Source: Planctomycetota bacterium (GTDB lineage Bacteria > Planctomycetota > Planctomycetia > Pirellulales > UBA1268). From it: DNA of 64,000 nucleotides. The stretch covers positions 1 to 64,000 of the forward strand of contig JAPOIM010000003.1 in NCBI GenBank assembly GCA_029978905.1, in the 5' to 3' direction. A model generated the notes under the pieces. The model worked only from the letters and a program-made list of their open reading frames with translations. It was not told where the DNA came from and did not search any database. Shown here piece after piece: positions 46,687-57,151 of the stretch. The translations under genes and the position numbers were made by a program. Positions within the stretch are counted from its first letter, which is position 1. Each line of letters opens with the position of its first letter.

Positions 46687-46731
46687 CCACGACTCATCAC
46701 CCTCGCCCACAGCGCACGAGAACGGAAAACC

Positions 46732-47511
46732 ATGATGCGGAATCCTGTTGACTTCACCTTGGGGAGTGTGGCCCACCATGGTCAGGTGGCGCTTGTGACC
46801 GGCGGCGCGCGGCGGGTGGGGAAGGCCATTGTGCAGGCCCTTGCGGCCCGCGGGTACGCGGTGGCGATTCATGCAAACAACAGCTTGGCAGCGGCCCGGG
46901 AAGATGCCGCCACCTTCCAGGCTGCGGGCATCCCGGCACTCGCGGTCACGGCCAACCTGCGGGACGAGGGGCCGGTACGGGCGATGGTGCACCGAGTGGT
47001 CGATCATTTTGGACGCCTCGACGCGGTGGTGAACTCGGCGGCGATCTGGCGTCAGCAGCCGTTTGAGTCTGTGACCGCGGATGACCTGCGTCAGCACTTT
47101 GAGGTGAATGTCGTGGGGAGCTTCGTCGTGGCGCAGGAGGCAGCGATGACGATGATCGATCAGGATTCGGGGGGCTGCATCGTCAGCCTCGGCGACTGGG
47201 CGGTCGCTCGGCCGTATGCGAACTACGCAGGCTATTTTCCGAGCAAGGGGGCGATTCCTGCGATGACTCGGTCCCTGGCGGTCGAACTAGCCGCCCGCAA
47301 TCCGCGGATCCGGGTGAACTGTGTGCTGCCTGGGCCCGTGATGCTGCCGGAACATCTCTCGGCGGAGGAGCGCCACGAGGCGGTTGCTGGCACCTTACTG
47401 AAGCGGGAGGGGCGAGCGGAGCATGTCGCCCACGCCGTGCTTTTCCTGATCGAGAACGAGTTTGTGACCGGGGTCTGCTTGCCGGTCGACGGCGGTCGGA
47501 CAATCGCTTAA
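46732..47511 (+). CDS. Short-chain dehydrogenase/reductase (pteridine-reductase-like)
   Basis: VALVTGGARRVGKAIVQALAARGYAVAIHANNS...NSAAIWRQQPFESVTADDLR...YAGYFPSKGAIPAMTRSLAVELA. Confidence 0.9.
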   Translation: MMRNPVDFTLGSVAHHGQVALVTGGARRVGKAIVQALAARGYAVAIHANNSLAAAREDAATFQAAGIPALAVTANLRDEGPVRAMVHRVVDHFGRLDAVVNSAAIWRQQPFESVTADDLRQHFEVNVVGSFVVAQEAAMTMIDQDSGGCIVSLGDWAVARPYANYAGYFPSKGAIPAMTRSLAVELAARNPRIRVNCVLPGPVMLPEHLSAEERHEAVAGTLLKREGRAEHVAHAVLFLIENEFVTGVCLPVDGGRTIA

Positions 47512-49301
47512 CCCTGCGGGGCATCCGCCTGATGGCAAGGCAGATGCAACGCAAAGACCGAGCCCACGCCAGGCGTGCTCTTCACGTCAACACTTCCGCC
47601 GTGGGCCTGCACGATGTGTTTGACGATCGAAAGCCCGAGGCCGGTGCCGCCAAGTTTGCGGCTGCGCCCTCGGTCGACGCGATAGAAGCGTTCAAAGATG
47701 CGCGGCAGATACTGCTCGTCGATACCGCTGCCTTCGTCTGCCACGGCGATGGTGATCGAGCGGTCGTCGTGGTCCTCTTTGAGCGTCACCGCGATGCGAA
47801 CGGTCTTGCCGGGATCGCTGTACTTAATGGCATTGTCGATCAGATTGATCAGGGCCTGCTCGAGCAGCGGCGGATTGACTGCGACGATCACGGCTGGGTC
47901 GCAGTCGACGCTGACTGCAATCGCACGTTCGTTGGCACGGAGCTGGCAGCTACCGATGGCAGCGTTGATGACCTCGATCAGGGAGACTGTTTCGAGCGTC
48001 AGATCGCTGCTCTCCTCGATGCGCTCGATCCGCGAGAGGGCGAGCAGATCCTCAATGATCGCCTCGAGCCGCTCGGCCTGCCTCGCAATGATCGAAAGGA
48101 ACCGCAGGGCATCCTCCCGATTCTCAAGGGCCCCATCCATCAATGTTTCCACGAAACCCCGGATGGAGGCGGTGGGCGTTTTCAGCTCATGGGAGACATT
48201 CGCGACAAAGTCGCGTCGGATGTTTTCAAGATGACGAAAGTGCGTGACATCGTTGAGCACAATCACTGCACCATGCTCGCTTCCGCTCGAGGACCGAAGC
48301 GCCGTTCCTCGAACAAGAAGCACCCGCTCGCGGGAGGCATCTCGCAGCACGAGGTCGTCTTCGATCGTTTCTTTGCAGTCGAGTGCCCGCAATACAAAAC
48401 GGCGGAGGTCTGGATTGCGCACGACCTCCTGAAGGGGGCGGAGGAGAACCTTGCCGGGCTCGAGGCCAAGGAGATCGGCGGCCGCCGTGTTGATGCTCAA
48501 GATCCGATGGCGGTGGTCGACGGCAAGTACGCCCTCGACCATGCTTCCGAGGACGGCCGCTTGCTGCGAGCCCTGTCGGCCGATCGTGCGAGCCCGTTCG
48601 AGCAGCTGGTCCCGTAGGCCAGTCACTGCGGCGGCGATGGTGCTCAGCTCGGCAAGGTCGGGTGTGGGAATGGCGACCTGCAACGAGCCGCGGGCAAGTT
48701 GGCTGGCAGACTCGGCGAGTTCCTCAACCCCTGCCGCAGCGCGTTTGGCGACGACGTAGCCAGCGGCGATCGCCACGGCCGCGGCCGCGAGAAAACGAAG
48801 CAGCAGCGACCATTGGCTCAGGCGGAGTTCCCGGTCAAGTGCGGTGGTTTCGGAGGTGACGCGGAGAATCCCGTTGTTTTCCGTGGCGACGGCGAGCGTG
48901 AGGACGCGCCGTCCCTGCTCGGCATCGTAATGGTCGCTGCGTGCTTCCGCGGCACCTTGGCGAATGGCCGCGATGGCACGGTCGGCTCCACGGCTGCTGT
49001 CTTCGTCACTCTCTGGCCTCGCCGGGTTGCCTTCGTGGTCGAAGAGGTCAAGCCGCAGATCAGTCGCGCGCTGCAGGCTGTCGGCAGACGCGTGCCACGG
49101 AGCGAGGGTGTCGGCGTTGAAAGGGCTGGCGGGCACTGCCGCCTCAGCCATCCTCGCCACATCCTGCATGCGACGGTATTCCCCCTCTTGGGAGAGGCGC
49201 GCGAGCCCCACGGAGGCAAGCCATGACATGGCCACCATGGTGGCGATCACCAAGCCACACCAACTCGCGAAGAGATGCCAAACAAGTCGGGTACGAGGCA
49301 T
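47508..49301 (-). CDS. phoR: PhoR-like sensor histidine kinase
   Basis: TM-HAMP-PAS-like region; FVANVSHELKTPTASIRGFVETL (H box), NLIDNAIKYSDPGKTV (N box), GGTGLGLSIVKHIVQAHGG. Confidence 0.88.
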   Translation of the reverse strand: MPRTRLVWHLFASWCGLVIATMVAMSWLASVGLARLSQEGEYRRMQDVARMAEAAVPASPFNADTLAPWHASADSLQRATDLRLDLFDHEGNPARPESDEDSSRGADRAIAAIRQGAAEARSDHYDAEQGRRVLTLAVATENNGILRVTSETTALDRELRLSQWSLLLRFLAAAAVAIAAGYVVAKRAAAGVEELAESASQLARGSLQVAIPTPDLAELSTIAAAVTGLRDQLLERARTIGRQGSQQAAVLGSMVEGVLAVDHRHRILSINTAAADLLGLEPGKVLLRPLQEVVRNPDLRRFVLRALDCKETIEDDLVLRDASRERVLLVRGTALRSSSGSEHGAVIVLNDVTHFRHLENIRRDFVANVSHELKTPTASIRGFVETLMDGALENREDALRFLSIIARQAERLEAIIEDLLALSRIERIEESSDLTLETVSLIEVINAAIGSCQLRANERAIAVSVDCDPAVIVAVNPPLLEQALINLIDNAIKYSDPGKTVRIAVTLKEDHDDRSITIAVADEGSGIDEQYLPRIFERFYRVDRGRSRKLGGTGLGLSIVKHIVQAHGGSVDVKSTPGVGSVFALHLPCHQADAPQG

Positions 49302-49344
49302 GAAGGGCGGTGGGAGCGGGCTGGGAGATCAGGTTGGGATCGGC

Positions 49345-50049
49345 TTATGCACGAAACCGGTACCCGACGCCGCGAACGGTCTCGACATACGAGCCGAAGT
49401 CACCGAGCTTCTTGCGGAGCCCGGCGACCTGCACATCCACCGATCGCTCCGTGACAGGATAATCCTCCCCCTTCACCGCGTCGACGATTTGGGTTCGCGT
49501 GTAGGCCCAGCCGGGACGCTTGGCGAGGAAAGCGAGCAACGCAAACTCGGTGTAGGTCAGCTCCAGCGGTTTTCCCGCGAGTGTCACTTCGTGCCGGCCC
49601 GGGTGGATCGAGAGTTCGTGGACATCGATCGTGACGTCCTCCTCGCTCGCACGCTGCACCTCTTGCCGCCGCAGGAGAGCCTTGACCCGGGCGGTGAGCA
49701 CCCGAGGGCTAAAGGGCTTGGTGATGTAATCGTCCGCCCCGCGTTCGAGGCCTCTGACGACATCGCTCTCCTCCGTTTTGGCGGTGAGCATGATGATCGG
49801 GATCTCACGCGTTTTCGTATCCGACTTGAGGCGGCGGCAGACCTCCAAGCCGTCGATGGCAGGCAGCATCAGGTCGAGCACGATCAGGCTCGGTGGTTGC
49901 CGTCTGGCAGACGCAAGCGCGTCTTCACCCGTCGAGACGCAGGCCACGCGGTAACCAGCCTTGGCCAGGTTGTAGCGCACGAGTTCCAGCAGGTCGTCTT
50001 CGTCGTCGACGACGAGGATGGTGATCGCGTCGTCTGCAGCGCTCGGCAC
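49345..50049 (-). CDS. phoB: PhoB/OmpR-family response regulator (GTG start)
   Basis: TILVVDDEDDLLELVRYNLAKAGYRV...LIVLDLMLPAIDGLEVCRRLK...IIMLTAK...DDYITKPFSPRVL; winged-helix ...TERSVDVQVAGLRKKLGDFGSYVETVRGVGYRF; GAGGAG upstream of GTG. Confidence 0.9.
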   Translation of the reverse strand: MPSAADDAITILVVDDEDDLLELVRYNLAKAGYRVACVSTGEDALASARRQPPSLIVLDLMLPAIDGLEVCRRLKSDTKTREIPIIMLTAKTEESDVVRGLERGADDYITKPFSPRVLTARVKALLRRQEVQRASEEDVTIDVHELSIHPGRHEVTLAGKPLELTYTEFALLAFLAKRPGWAYTRTQIVDAVKGEDYPVTERSVDVQVAGLRKKLGDFGSYVETVRGVGYRFRA

Positions 50050-50172
50050 GATGGACTCCTCTCGGGCAGCAGCCTCCCATGAATGGTCGGCCTCTCTGAA
50101 CGACTGGAGTGTAAGTTGCCGGGGCGGTGGCAAAGATGAGTTTTGTGTGAGCCGAGCGTCTTTTTGGGCACG

Positions 50173-53100
50173 CTACGAGAAGAGCAGCTCGACATCTTCT
50201 GCCGTGAGGCTCGCGGCCATGCCTTCCTCCGCCCGCACGATCGACTCGGCGAGTTCCCGCTTCCGGGCCTGGAGTTGGACGATTTTTTCCTCGACGGTGT
50301 CGCGGGCGATCAGGCGGTAGGCAAAAACCGGACGCGTCTGGCCAATGCGGTGGGCTCGGTCGACGGCCTGGGCCTCCACAGCGGGATTCCACCACGGATC
50401 AAGGATGTAGATATAGTCGGCGGCGGTCAGGTTGAGGCCCTGACCACCCGCCTTCAGCGAAATCAGAAAGAGACGGCAGTCGGGGTCTTCTTGGAAGCGA
50501 TTGACACGTGCTTGGCGGTCGGTGGTCCTGCCGTCGAGGTATTCGTAGGTCGCGCCCTTGGCATCGAGGTGCTGCCGCAGGATTGCCAAAAAGCTTGTGA
50601 ACTGGCTGAAGACCAGGACCTTGTGCCCTTCGTCGGTCACCTCGTCGAGCTGGCCCAGCAGCGCCTCGAGCTTTGCTCCTGGTTCACTCTTCTCAGTCGC
50701 ATCGATGAGCCCCGGGTGGCACGCCGCCTGACGCAGCCGCAGCAGGGCTTCCAGGACAGCGATGCGAGAGCGTCCGATCCCCATGCGGCTGATCCGACCG
50801 GTGAGTTCCTGCCGGTAGTGCTCGCGGAGCTCGTCGTAGGCCTTTCGCTGTTTTTGCCCAAGTTCCACGACCAGCGTCTGCTCGGTCTTCTCAGGCAGGT
50901 CGGTGAGCACTTGGTTCTTCGTGCGTCGCAGCAGGTATGGCCGAACGGCGCGGGCCACGATGTCGGCGGCAGAGCCTCCCCGGCCACCGGCGAGAAACCG
51001 TCGCAGTCGCGTGGCAGTTCCAAGTTGGCCTGGGTTGAGGAACTCGAAGATGCTCCAGAGTTCGCCAATGTGGTTCTCGACCGGCGTGCCAGTCACCGCG
51101 AGGCGGTGTCGGGCGCGGAGGAGTCGGCAGGCCTTCGCGGCTTGGCTGCCGGCATTCTTAATGGTCTGCGCTTCGTCGAGCACGACGTAATCAAACTCGA
51201 GTTGGCGATGGTCCATCGCATCGCGGCGAAGGGTGCCGTAGGTGGTGAGGATGAGATCGGCGTCGGCGAGCGATTCGGCATTCTCACGTCGCGCGGCACC
51301 GGTGTGGTTGAGCACGCGCAGCTGCGGGGCAAATCGCTGCGACTCCTCCATCCAGTTGAAGATCAGGCTCTTCGGAACAACCACGAGCGAAGGACGGTGG
51401 CCGAGGCCTTCGGCGGCCACCAACTGCCGCCTGCGGAGGAGCATCGCGAGCACCTGGATCGTTTTGCCAAGACCCATGTCGTCGGCGAGGCAGCCACCGA
51501 GCCCCATCTTTTCCAAGAAGATGAGCCAGCCGAGGCCCTCCTTCTGATACTGGCGGAGGGTTCCCTGGAAGCCTTCGGGCTCCGTTTCCGGCTGCGGTCG
51601 CTCACCGCTGGTGAGTTCTTCCCGGATCTTCTCAAACGCCTCGTCGACGCGGATGCTCGGCTGGCTGGCCAGGAGGGCATCGAGCAGGGCAGCCTGCATC
51701 CGCCCGTATCGCAGGCGACCATCCTGCTTCTGAGCGAGAGCGACCAATGGCTCCAGTTGGCCGGGCCAGTCGTCGGGAAGGATTCCCATCGAACCATCGG
51801 AAAGCTCCACCGCTCGGTCACCTCGAGCGATTGCTTCCAAGAGGGCGGGCATCTCGACGGTGACACCGCCGAAGTCGAGCGAGCCCGAGAGTTCGAACCA
51901 GTCGATTCCGCTCGTCACATGCCAAGCCATGCTGCCGGCAGGTCGATACCGGCGACCGGCGACCTCGACGGCCCAGCCCACCGCGGCGAGCTGCGCGACG
52001 GAGGCATCGAGCCGTTCGCGGGCGATTTCCACATGGTGCAGCGCGTCTGCGTCCTTCGGACTGACCCCGCCAAACCGTGGCAACTCGGCCACCGCGAACC
52101 GTTCCGCGTCACGATCCCGCAAGACGAGGATGTGCGAGGCCAGGTCGACAACACCACCGGCGGGATCGTCGGCAGCGACCAAAATGCCGCCGTAGTCAAA
52201 CCAGACCCGGCCGGCCAATCGCACCCGCTGCTGCTTTCGTCGCCGCACGCCGGAACCGTCGGGCTCGGCACTGACCGCTGGCGAATCGTCGAGGACGAGT
52301 TTGGGGCGTGGCTGGCCGGATTCGATTCTCCAGCCTGTCCACGCTGGCAGCACCAACCGTGGAGGATTGGCGAGGCCGGCGAGTTGTTCGATGAGTCCGT
52401 CGATGTGCTGGCCGGGAAGTTCGAGCGCCCCACGTCGCTCGAACTGTTCAAGCCACCCCACATCGTTTCCCAGATCGACCCGGGCAAGGCGGTCGTCAAA
52501 GATGGCGAGACCGCAGCGGAGGATGGCTCGGGCGCTGCTCAGGGCCCTCCGCTGGCTTCCTTGCGTGAGCATGCCTTCGAGCGTCGCCTTCGGGGGGCGT
52601 TTGGGCCCGTCGCGGCGTGAGTTGCCTGTGAGCGTCGACTCTTCCTCACTGGTTGTGGGTGGGTCGTCCGGCCCCACCACGAGGGAGAACTGCCATGGTC
52701 GACTGCCATCCCAGGCGAGGGGAATCGCGAGCTCTGGATTGCGGCGAGGCTCGGGTTGATACAGCAGCCGGCCACGCTCACACAGCCAGGCCAGCCGTGC
52801 GGTGACCGCCGACTCATCAATCAGGATGCGGCTGACTTCCGAGGTCGATGCCGATTCAGAATAGCCACGGTCGACTACCGCGGTGCTGCCGAGCAGTTCG
52901 GCGAGCACGGCCCGCTCGTGAACGTCGAGTTGTTCTTTGAGGGCCGCGTCGATCACGACCGGCTTCGGCCGTCCCGTCGCATTGCCGGCGACATCGACGG
53001 TGATTCTCGCAGGTGTGAGCAGAACGCCTTTGGTTTCCGCAGACGCATTGATTTCGAGCAGGAACACCAGGCCCCCGCTGCCGCGACGAGCGTCGCCAAG

Positions 53101-53691
53101 TTGGAATGAGCGGGTCCGCACGGCGGGTTCGACAAGCCGGCGCCTCGTTTCGAGGTCGACGGACCAGGCCGGTTGACGGCCTGATGGCCAGGCGATTTTG
53201 GGGGGTTCGATCGCAGCGTGGACGTTCAGGGCCGGGGCCTCGTCGCTCGGCTCCTGCCGGTCGTCGTCGAATTCGGCGGGCTCGTCCGCGAGCACATCGC
53301 TGGGCTCGTCTGCGAGCATCTCCTCATCGAAGAGTTCCTCTTCCTCAGCGTCTTCGTCGGCCAGCACGTCGAGTTCGATGGGGGTGTGCTCGTGAACGCC
53401 CGAAAAGAAGCCGCGACGATCGACCTCCAGGAGCACAGCCGCCAACTCGGCCGAGGGCAGGCCAGCCTTGCCACGGCGGCTCGAACAACGTGTTTCAAGC
53501 GTCATTCCGCCACGACGCGTGGCCGAGAGCTCAAGCGAGACGTCGTGGGTGTTGCCGGTTTCGTCGCTGACGACAGCCTTCACCTGGCCGACACGAGGCG
53601 ACGAAACCTGAACGGGACGAATCTCGCGATTGGCCCGGTCGATGTCGGACGGCTCGAACAGATGAAATAGGCGTTTGGCGAGACTTGTCAT
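50173..53691 (-). CDS. SNF2-family DEAD/DEAH-box helicase, 1172 aa
   Basis: GGCLADDMGLGKTIQVLAMLL, YVVLDEAQTIKN, LLRARHRLAVTGTPVENHIGELWSIFEFLNPG, VLVFSQFTSFLAILR, SLKAGGQGLNLTAADYIYILDPWWNPAVEAQAVDRAHRIGQ. Confidence 0.96.
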   Translation of the reverse strand: MTSLAKRLFHLFEPSDIDRANREIRPVQVSSPRVGQVKAVVSDETGNTHDVSLELSATRRGGMTLETRCSSRRGKAGLPSAELAAVLLEVDRRGFFSGVHEHTPIELDVLADEDAEEEELFDEEMLADEPSDVLADEPAEFDDDRQEPSDEAPALNVHAAIEPPKIAWPSGRQPAWSVDLETRRRLVEPAVRTRSFQLGDARRGSGGLVFLLEINASAETKGVLLTPARITVDVAGNATGRPKPVVIDAALKEQLDVHERAVLAELLGSTAVVDRGYSESASTSEVSRILIDESAVTARLAWLCERGRLLYQPEPRRNPELAIPLAWDGSRPWQFSLVVGPDDPPTTSEEESTLTGNSRRDGPKRPPKATLEGMLTQGSQRRALSSARAILRCGLAIFDDRLARVDLGNDVGWLEQFERRGALELPGQHIDGLIEQLAGLANPPRLVLPAWTGWRIESGQPRPKLVLDDSPAVSAEPDGSGVRRRKQQRVRLAGRVWFDYGGILVAADDPAGGVVDLASHILVLRDRDAERFAVAELPRFGGVSPKDADALHHVEIARERLDASVAQLAAVGWAVEVAGRRYRPAGSMAWHVTSGIDWFELSGSLDFGGVTVEMPALLEAIARGDRAVELSDGSMGILPDDWPGQLEPLVALAQKQDGRLRYGRMQAALLDALLASQPSIRVDEAFEKIREELTSGERPQPETEPEGFQGTLRQYQKEGLGWLIFLEKMGLGGCLADDMGLGKTIQVLAMLLRRRQLVAAEGLGHRPSLVVVPKSLIFNWMEESQRFAPQLRVLNHTGAARRENAESLADADLILTTYGTLRRDAMDHRQLEFDYVVLDEAQTIKNAGSQAAKACRLLRARHRLAVTGTPVENHIGELWSIFEFLNPGQLGTATRLRRFLAGGRGGSAADIVARAVRPYLLRRTKNQVLTDLPEKTEQTLVVELGQKQRKAYDELREHYRQELTGRISRMGIGRSRIAVLEALLRLRQAACHPGLIDATEKSEPGAKLEALLGQLDEVTDEGHKVLVFSQFTSFLAILRQHLDAKGATYEYLDGRTTDRQARVNRFQEDPDCRLFLISLKAGGQGLNLTAADYIYILDPWWNPAVEAQAVDRAHRIGQTRPVFAYRLIARDTVEEKIVQLQARKRELAESIVRAEEGMAASLTAEDVELLFS

Positions 53692-53779
53692 GCAGAACAG
53701 AGCAGGCGTGGCATCTGGTGAGCGTCAATGGGGAACTCGCCAGTCTAGCCCCGCAGGCTCTGAACACCAACGCCGCGTC

Positions 53780-54841
53780 TCAACCACCTTTTACAGTGGC
53801 AATCAGCTCAAGAACATTGTCGACGGGTGTCAGCGGCAGCACCCCGTGTCCGAGATTGAAGATGTGGCCCGGTTTGCCGCCCGCGGCCTGGAGCACCTCG
53901 AGCGTGCGATTCCGCACGGTCTCTCGATCGCTCAGCAGAATTGCCGGATCGAGGTTGCCCTGCACAGCTCGCTCGTCACCCACCACACGCCGTGCATCGC
54001 TGAGGTCGATGCGCCAGTCGATCCCGATCACGCTCCCGCCAGACTCTGCCAGCAGTGGTAGCAGTGCGGGATTGCCGGTGGCAAAGTTGATCACCGGCAC
54101 GCGCGTGGCAGCCTCACGGATGGCTGCTGCCGTGTGCGGGAGCACGTAGCGGCGATAGTCGGCAGGGCTGAGGCATCCTACCCAGCTGTCAAACACCTGC
54201 AGGATCTGCGCGCCGGCATCGATTTGGGCGAGCAGGTAACGGCTGATTCCCCGTGCCATGCGAGCCATCATCTCGTGCCATGCCCCCTCGTCGCGATACA
54301 TGACCGTCTTCGTGCGGCTCCAGGAGCGGCTGGTGCCGCCTTCAATGCAGTAGCCCGCGAGCGTGAACGGGGCGCCGGCAAAGCCGATCAGCGGCAGGGC
54401 GGGATTGAGTGCGGCCCGCGTTTGACGGACGGTTTCGAAGACAAACTCCAGCGACGAGAGATCCTCGAGTTCCTGCAGGCGAGCGAGGTCGCGGGGATCG
54501 AGCAGGGCGTTGTGGATCACCGGTCCGCCGTCCACGGGATAGTCGAGGTCCATCCCCATCGGCTCAAGGATCGGCAGCAAATCGCTGAAGATGATGGCCG
54601 CATCCACTTCCAACCGCTCGACCGTGGCGATCATCACCTCGGTGGCGAGTTCGGGTGTGCTGCAGAGTTCTTTGAACGTCACCTTTTCCCGCACGCGCCG
54701 GTATTCGGGGAGGTACCGCCCTGCCTGCCGCATCAGCCACACCGGCGTCCGTTCCACGGGTTCTCGCCGACAGGCCCGCATCACCAAGGAGTCGTGCCAG
54801 GGTTCCGAGGCGGGGCTGGCAGGGGAAGGCTGGTCGGGCAT
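53780..54841 (-). CDS. hemE: Uroporphyrinogen decarboxylase
   Basis: PVWLMRQAGRYLPEYRRVREKVTFKELCSTPELATEVMI...FSDLLPILEPMGMDLDYP...FAGAPFTLAGYCIEGG...FNLGHGVLPLTPVDNV. Confidence 0.97.
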   Translation of the reverse strand: MPDQPSPASPASEPWHDSLVMRACRREPVERTPVWLMRQAGRYLPEYRRVREKVTFKELCSTPELATEVMIATVERLEVDAAIIFSDLLPILEPMGMDLDYPVDGGPVIHNALLDPRDLARLQELEDLSSLEFVFETVRQTRAALNPALPLIGFAGAPFTLAGYCIEGGTSRSWSRTKTVMYRDEGAWHEMMARMARGISRYLLAQIDAGAQILQVFDSWVGCLSPADYRRYVLPHTAAAIREAATRVPVINFATGNPALLPLLAESGGSVIGIDWRIDLSDARRVVGDERAVQGNLDPAILLSDRETVRNRTLEVLQAAGGKPGHIFNLGHGVLPLTPVDNVLELIATVKGG

Positions 54842-54988
54842 GGCGAAACTCTGTGGGTCGTGAGGAACGTGTCGGCTGGAGGGCAAAAAAGCCCACCTTC
54901 TGCGGAGTCTTGGCGGCTTCTCTGTTTTCGGCGGCTCGCTAACTACAATTAACCTGGTTTTTGACTCAGTGTGGAGACGGCACCCCGT

Positions 54989-55876
54989 ATGGGCGATTTC
55001 GTGGCAGGGATTTCAGTGGTCTGTTTCGCCGCAAGTTATGCGGTGGCACTGGCCTTTGAAGCCTCCAGGCTGCTCTTCCGGTCCGGGGTCCGTGGCGCGG
55101 CGATGCTGGGGTTCGCGACGGCCGGCCTGTTTGCGCACACGCTCTTTCTGCTGTGGCGGGCGATCAACGAGCCGGTGGTGCCGCTGTCGAGCGAGTTCGA
55201 CTGGTATCTGCTGGCGGCCTGGCTCCTGGCGGCGGGTTCGCTGTGGCTCACGGTTGCCAACCCAAAGACGCCGGTGGGCCTCTTCTTTCTGCCCATCGTG
55301 CTGCTCTTGATCGGTCGGGCCGAGATGTCGAGCCGCACGCCGTTCCCGCAAAACCCGGCGACGCAGGCGTGGGGGATGATCCACGGGAGTTTTAATCTCG
55401 CGGCGAGCGTGGCTGTGGCGATCGGAGCGGTGGCTGGACTGATGTGGTTGATCCAGGCCGGCAGGCTCTCGCGGAAGGCGACTCCCCTTCGCGGCTTCCG
55501 CATGCCAAGCCTGGAGAAACTGGCGATCCTCACCAGCCGCTGTGCCTTGGTTGCTGCCACCACAGGCGCCGCGGGCTTCCTCTCCGGAATCGTGCTCAAT
55601 GCGGTGAACCAGCAGCAGGGCCTGCTCGAAACCGTGCCGTGGAACGACCCCGTCGTGCTGCGGATGGGCTTGCTGGTGGCGTGGCTGTTGGTGGCTGCGG
55701 TGGTCTCTCGGGTGCTCGCAAGGCGGCCCGAGGGAACGCGGGTGACCGCCTCGCTCTCGCTTGTGAGCCTCGTGGTGCTCGCCGCCTCGATGGTGTGGGG
55801 CCTTGTGGGACCAACCCGACACGGAAAGTCTCCTGAGGTGGTGAAGGCGGACGCCGCTGCGGGAGACACGCCATGA
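54989..55876 (+). CDS. CcsA/HemX-like cytochrome c assembly membrane protein
   Basis: Multi-TM; GMIHGSFNLAASVAVAIGAVAGLMWLIQAGRL; adjacent to and overlapping hemA. Confidence 0.8.
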   Translation: MGDFVAGISVVCFAASYAVALAFEASRLLFRSGVRGAAMLGFATAGLFAHTLFLLWRAINEPVVPLSSEFDWYLLAAWLLAAGSLWLTVANPKTPVGLFFLPIVLLLIGRAEMSSRTPFPQNPATQAWGMIHGSFNLAASVAVAIGAVAGLMWLIQAGRLSRKATPLRGFRMPSLEKLAILTSRCALVAATTGAAGFLSGIVLNAVNQQQGLLETVPWNDPVVLRMGLLVAWLLVAAVVSRVLARRPEGTRVTASLSLVSLVVLAASMVWGLVGPTRHGKSPEVVKADAAAGDTP

Positions 55877-57147
55877 CGCTGGCCCTCCTCGGCGCGACCC
55901 ATCACAGTGTTCCTCTAGCGCTTCGCGAGCGGCTTGCGTTCACGACCGAGCAAGCCATCGACGCCATCGGGCGATTCCGCGACATCTTTCCCGGTCGGGA
56001 GATCGTGCTGCTCTCAACGTGCAATCGCGTCGAGATCTACACCGCGGGTGAGCAGGACGCGCCTCCCCCGACCGCCGACGAGATGGTGCGGTTTCTCGCC
56101 GACTGCCGCGGCCTCAACGCGGGCGACCTCGCGGGCCACCTCGACTGCCAGGTTGACCAGGCGGTGGTGCGGCACCTCTTCGGCGTTGCCAGTGGCCTCG
56201 ACAGCATGGTGCTGGGGGAACCGCAGATTCTCTCGCAGGTGAAGCAAGCGTGGGCGATGGCGCGCGAGCGCGACTCTGCCGGTCCACTTACGACGGAGAT
56301 GTTTCAGTCCGCGCTACGAACCGCAAAGCGTGTGGCGAGTGAGACCGCCATCGGACGTGAACGGCTTTCCATCCCAAGTGTGGCCGTCGCGGATTTCGCG
56401 CGAGGTGTTTTCGAACGCTTTGACGACAAGCGGGTGTTGCTGCTCGGTGCCGGCAAGATGGCGGCCGAAACGCTCCTGTATCTGCGTGACGGAGGAGCGC
56501 GACATGTCGTGCTGCTCAACCGCAGCCGAGCGCGGGCCGACGAGCTCGCGGAGAAACTCGGCGGCGTGGCAGTCGACTGGTCACGACTCGATGAAGAACT
56601 CGCGCTAGCCGATCTCGTGGTGAGCACGACCGGCGCCAGCGAACCGGTTGTCGACGCCGCCCGCTACGCGACGATCGAACCGGCCCGTGGTGGTCGGCCC
56701 TTGGTGGTGCTTGATCTCGCCGTGCCTCGCGACTTTGATCCCGCCATCAACAGCCGCCCGGGTGTGTGGCTCTACTCCATCGAAGACCTCGCCGCTGCCT
56801 GTGAAGCCAACCGCCGCAAGCGGCAGCGGGAGATCCCGGCGGCACTCGCGATCGTCGAAGAAGAGACCAGCCGTTTCATGGCCGAACTCCATCACCGCCA
56901 CACCGGGCCGGTGATCGAGCAGCTGCGTGCCGGGTGGAACGAAACAGGCGAGGCAGAACTGGAACGGCTCTTCCGCAAACTGCCCGAACTCGATTCCGCG
57001 GCCCGCCTCGAGATCCGCAAAGCCTTCGACCGCTACGCCGCGAAGCTTTTGCATCGGCCGCTGACATCCCTCCGTCACGAAAGCCATTCCGGCCCGCCGC
57101 ACGGCTTGCTCGATGCGCTGAAGCGGTTGTTTCACCTTGAGGACTAA
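55873..57147 (+). CDS. hemA: Glutamyl-tRNA reductase
   Basis: MTLALLGATHHSVPLALRERLAF...IVLLSTCNRVEIYTA...GLDSMVLGEPQILSQVKQA...VLLLGAGKMAAETLLYL...DLAVPRDFDP. Confidence 0.97.
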   Translation: MTLALLGATHHSVPLALRERLAFTTEQAIDAIGRFRDIFPGREIVLLSTCNRVEIYTAGEQDAPPPTADEMVRFLADCRGLNAGDLAGHLDCQVDQAVVRHLFGVASGLDSMVLGEPQILSQVKQAWAMARERDSAGPLTTEMFQSALRTAKRVASETAIGRERLSIPSVAVADFARGVFERFDDKRVLLLGAGKMAAETLLYLRDGGARHVVLLNRSRARADELAEKLGGVAVDWSRLDEELALADLVVSTTGASEPVVDAARYATIEPARGGRPLVVLDLAVPRDFDPAINSRPGVWLYSIEDLAAACEANRRKRQREIPAALAIVEEETSRFMAELHHRHTGPVIEQLRAGWNETGEAELERLFRKLPELDSAARLEIRKAFDRYAAKLLHRPLTSLRHESHSGPPHGLLDALKRLFHLED

Positions 57148-57151
57148 CGGG

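Noticed and set aside
50143-52620. 825-aa + strand ORF
   Set aside because: Fully antisense to the SNF2 helicase; high-GC shadow ORF with no recognisable domains.
53198-53395. Ser-rich 65-aa + ORF
   Set aside because: Complement of the acidic low-complexity segment of the SNF2 protein.
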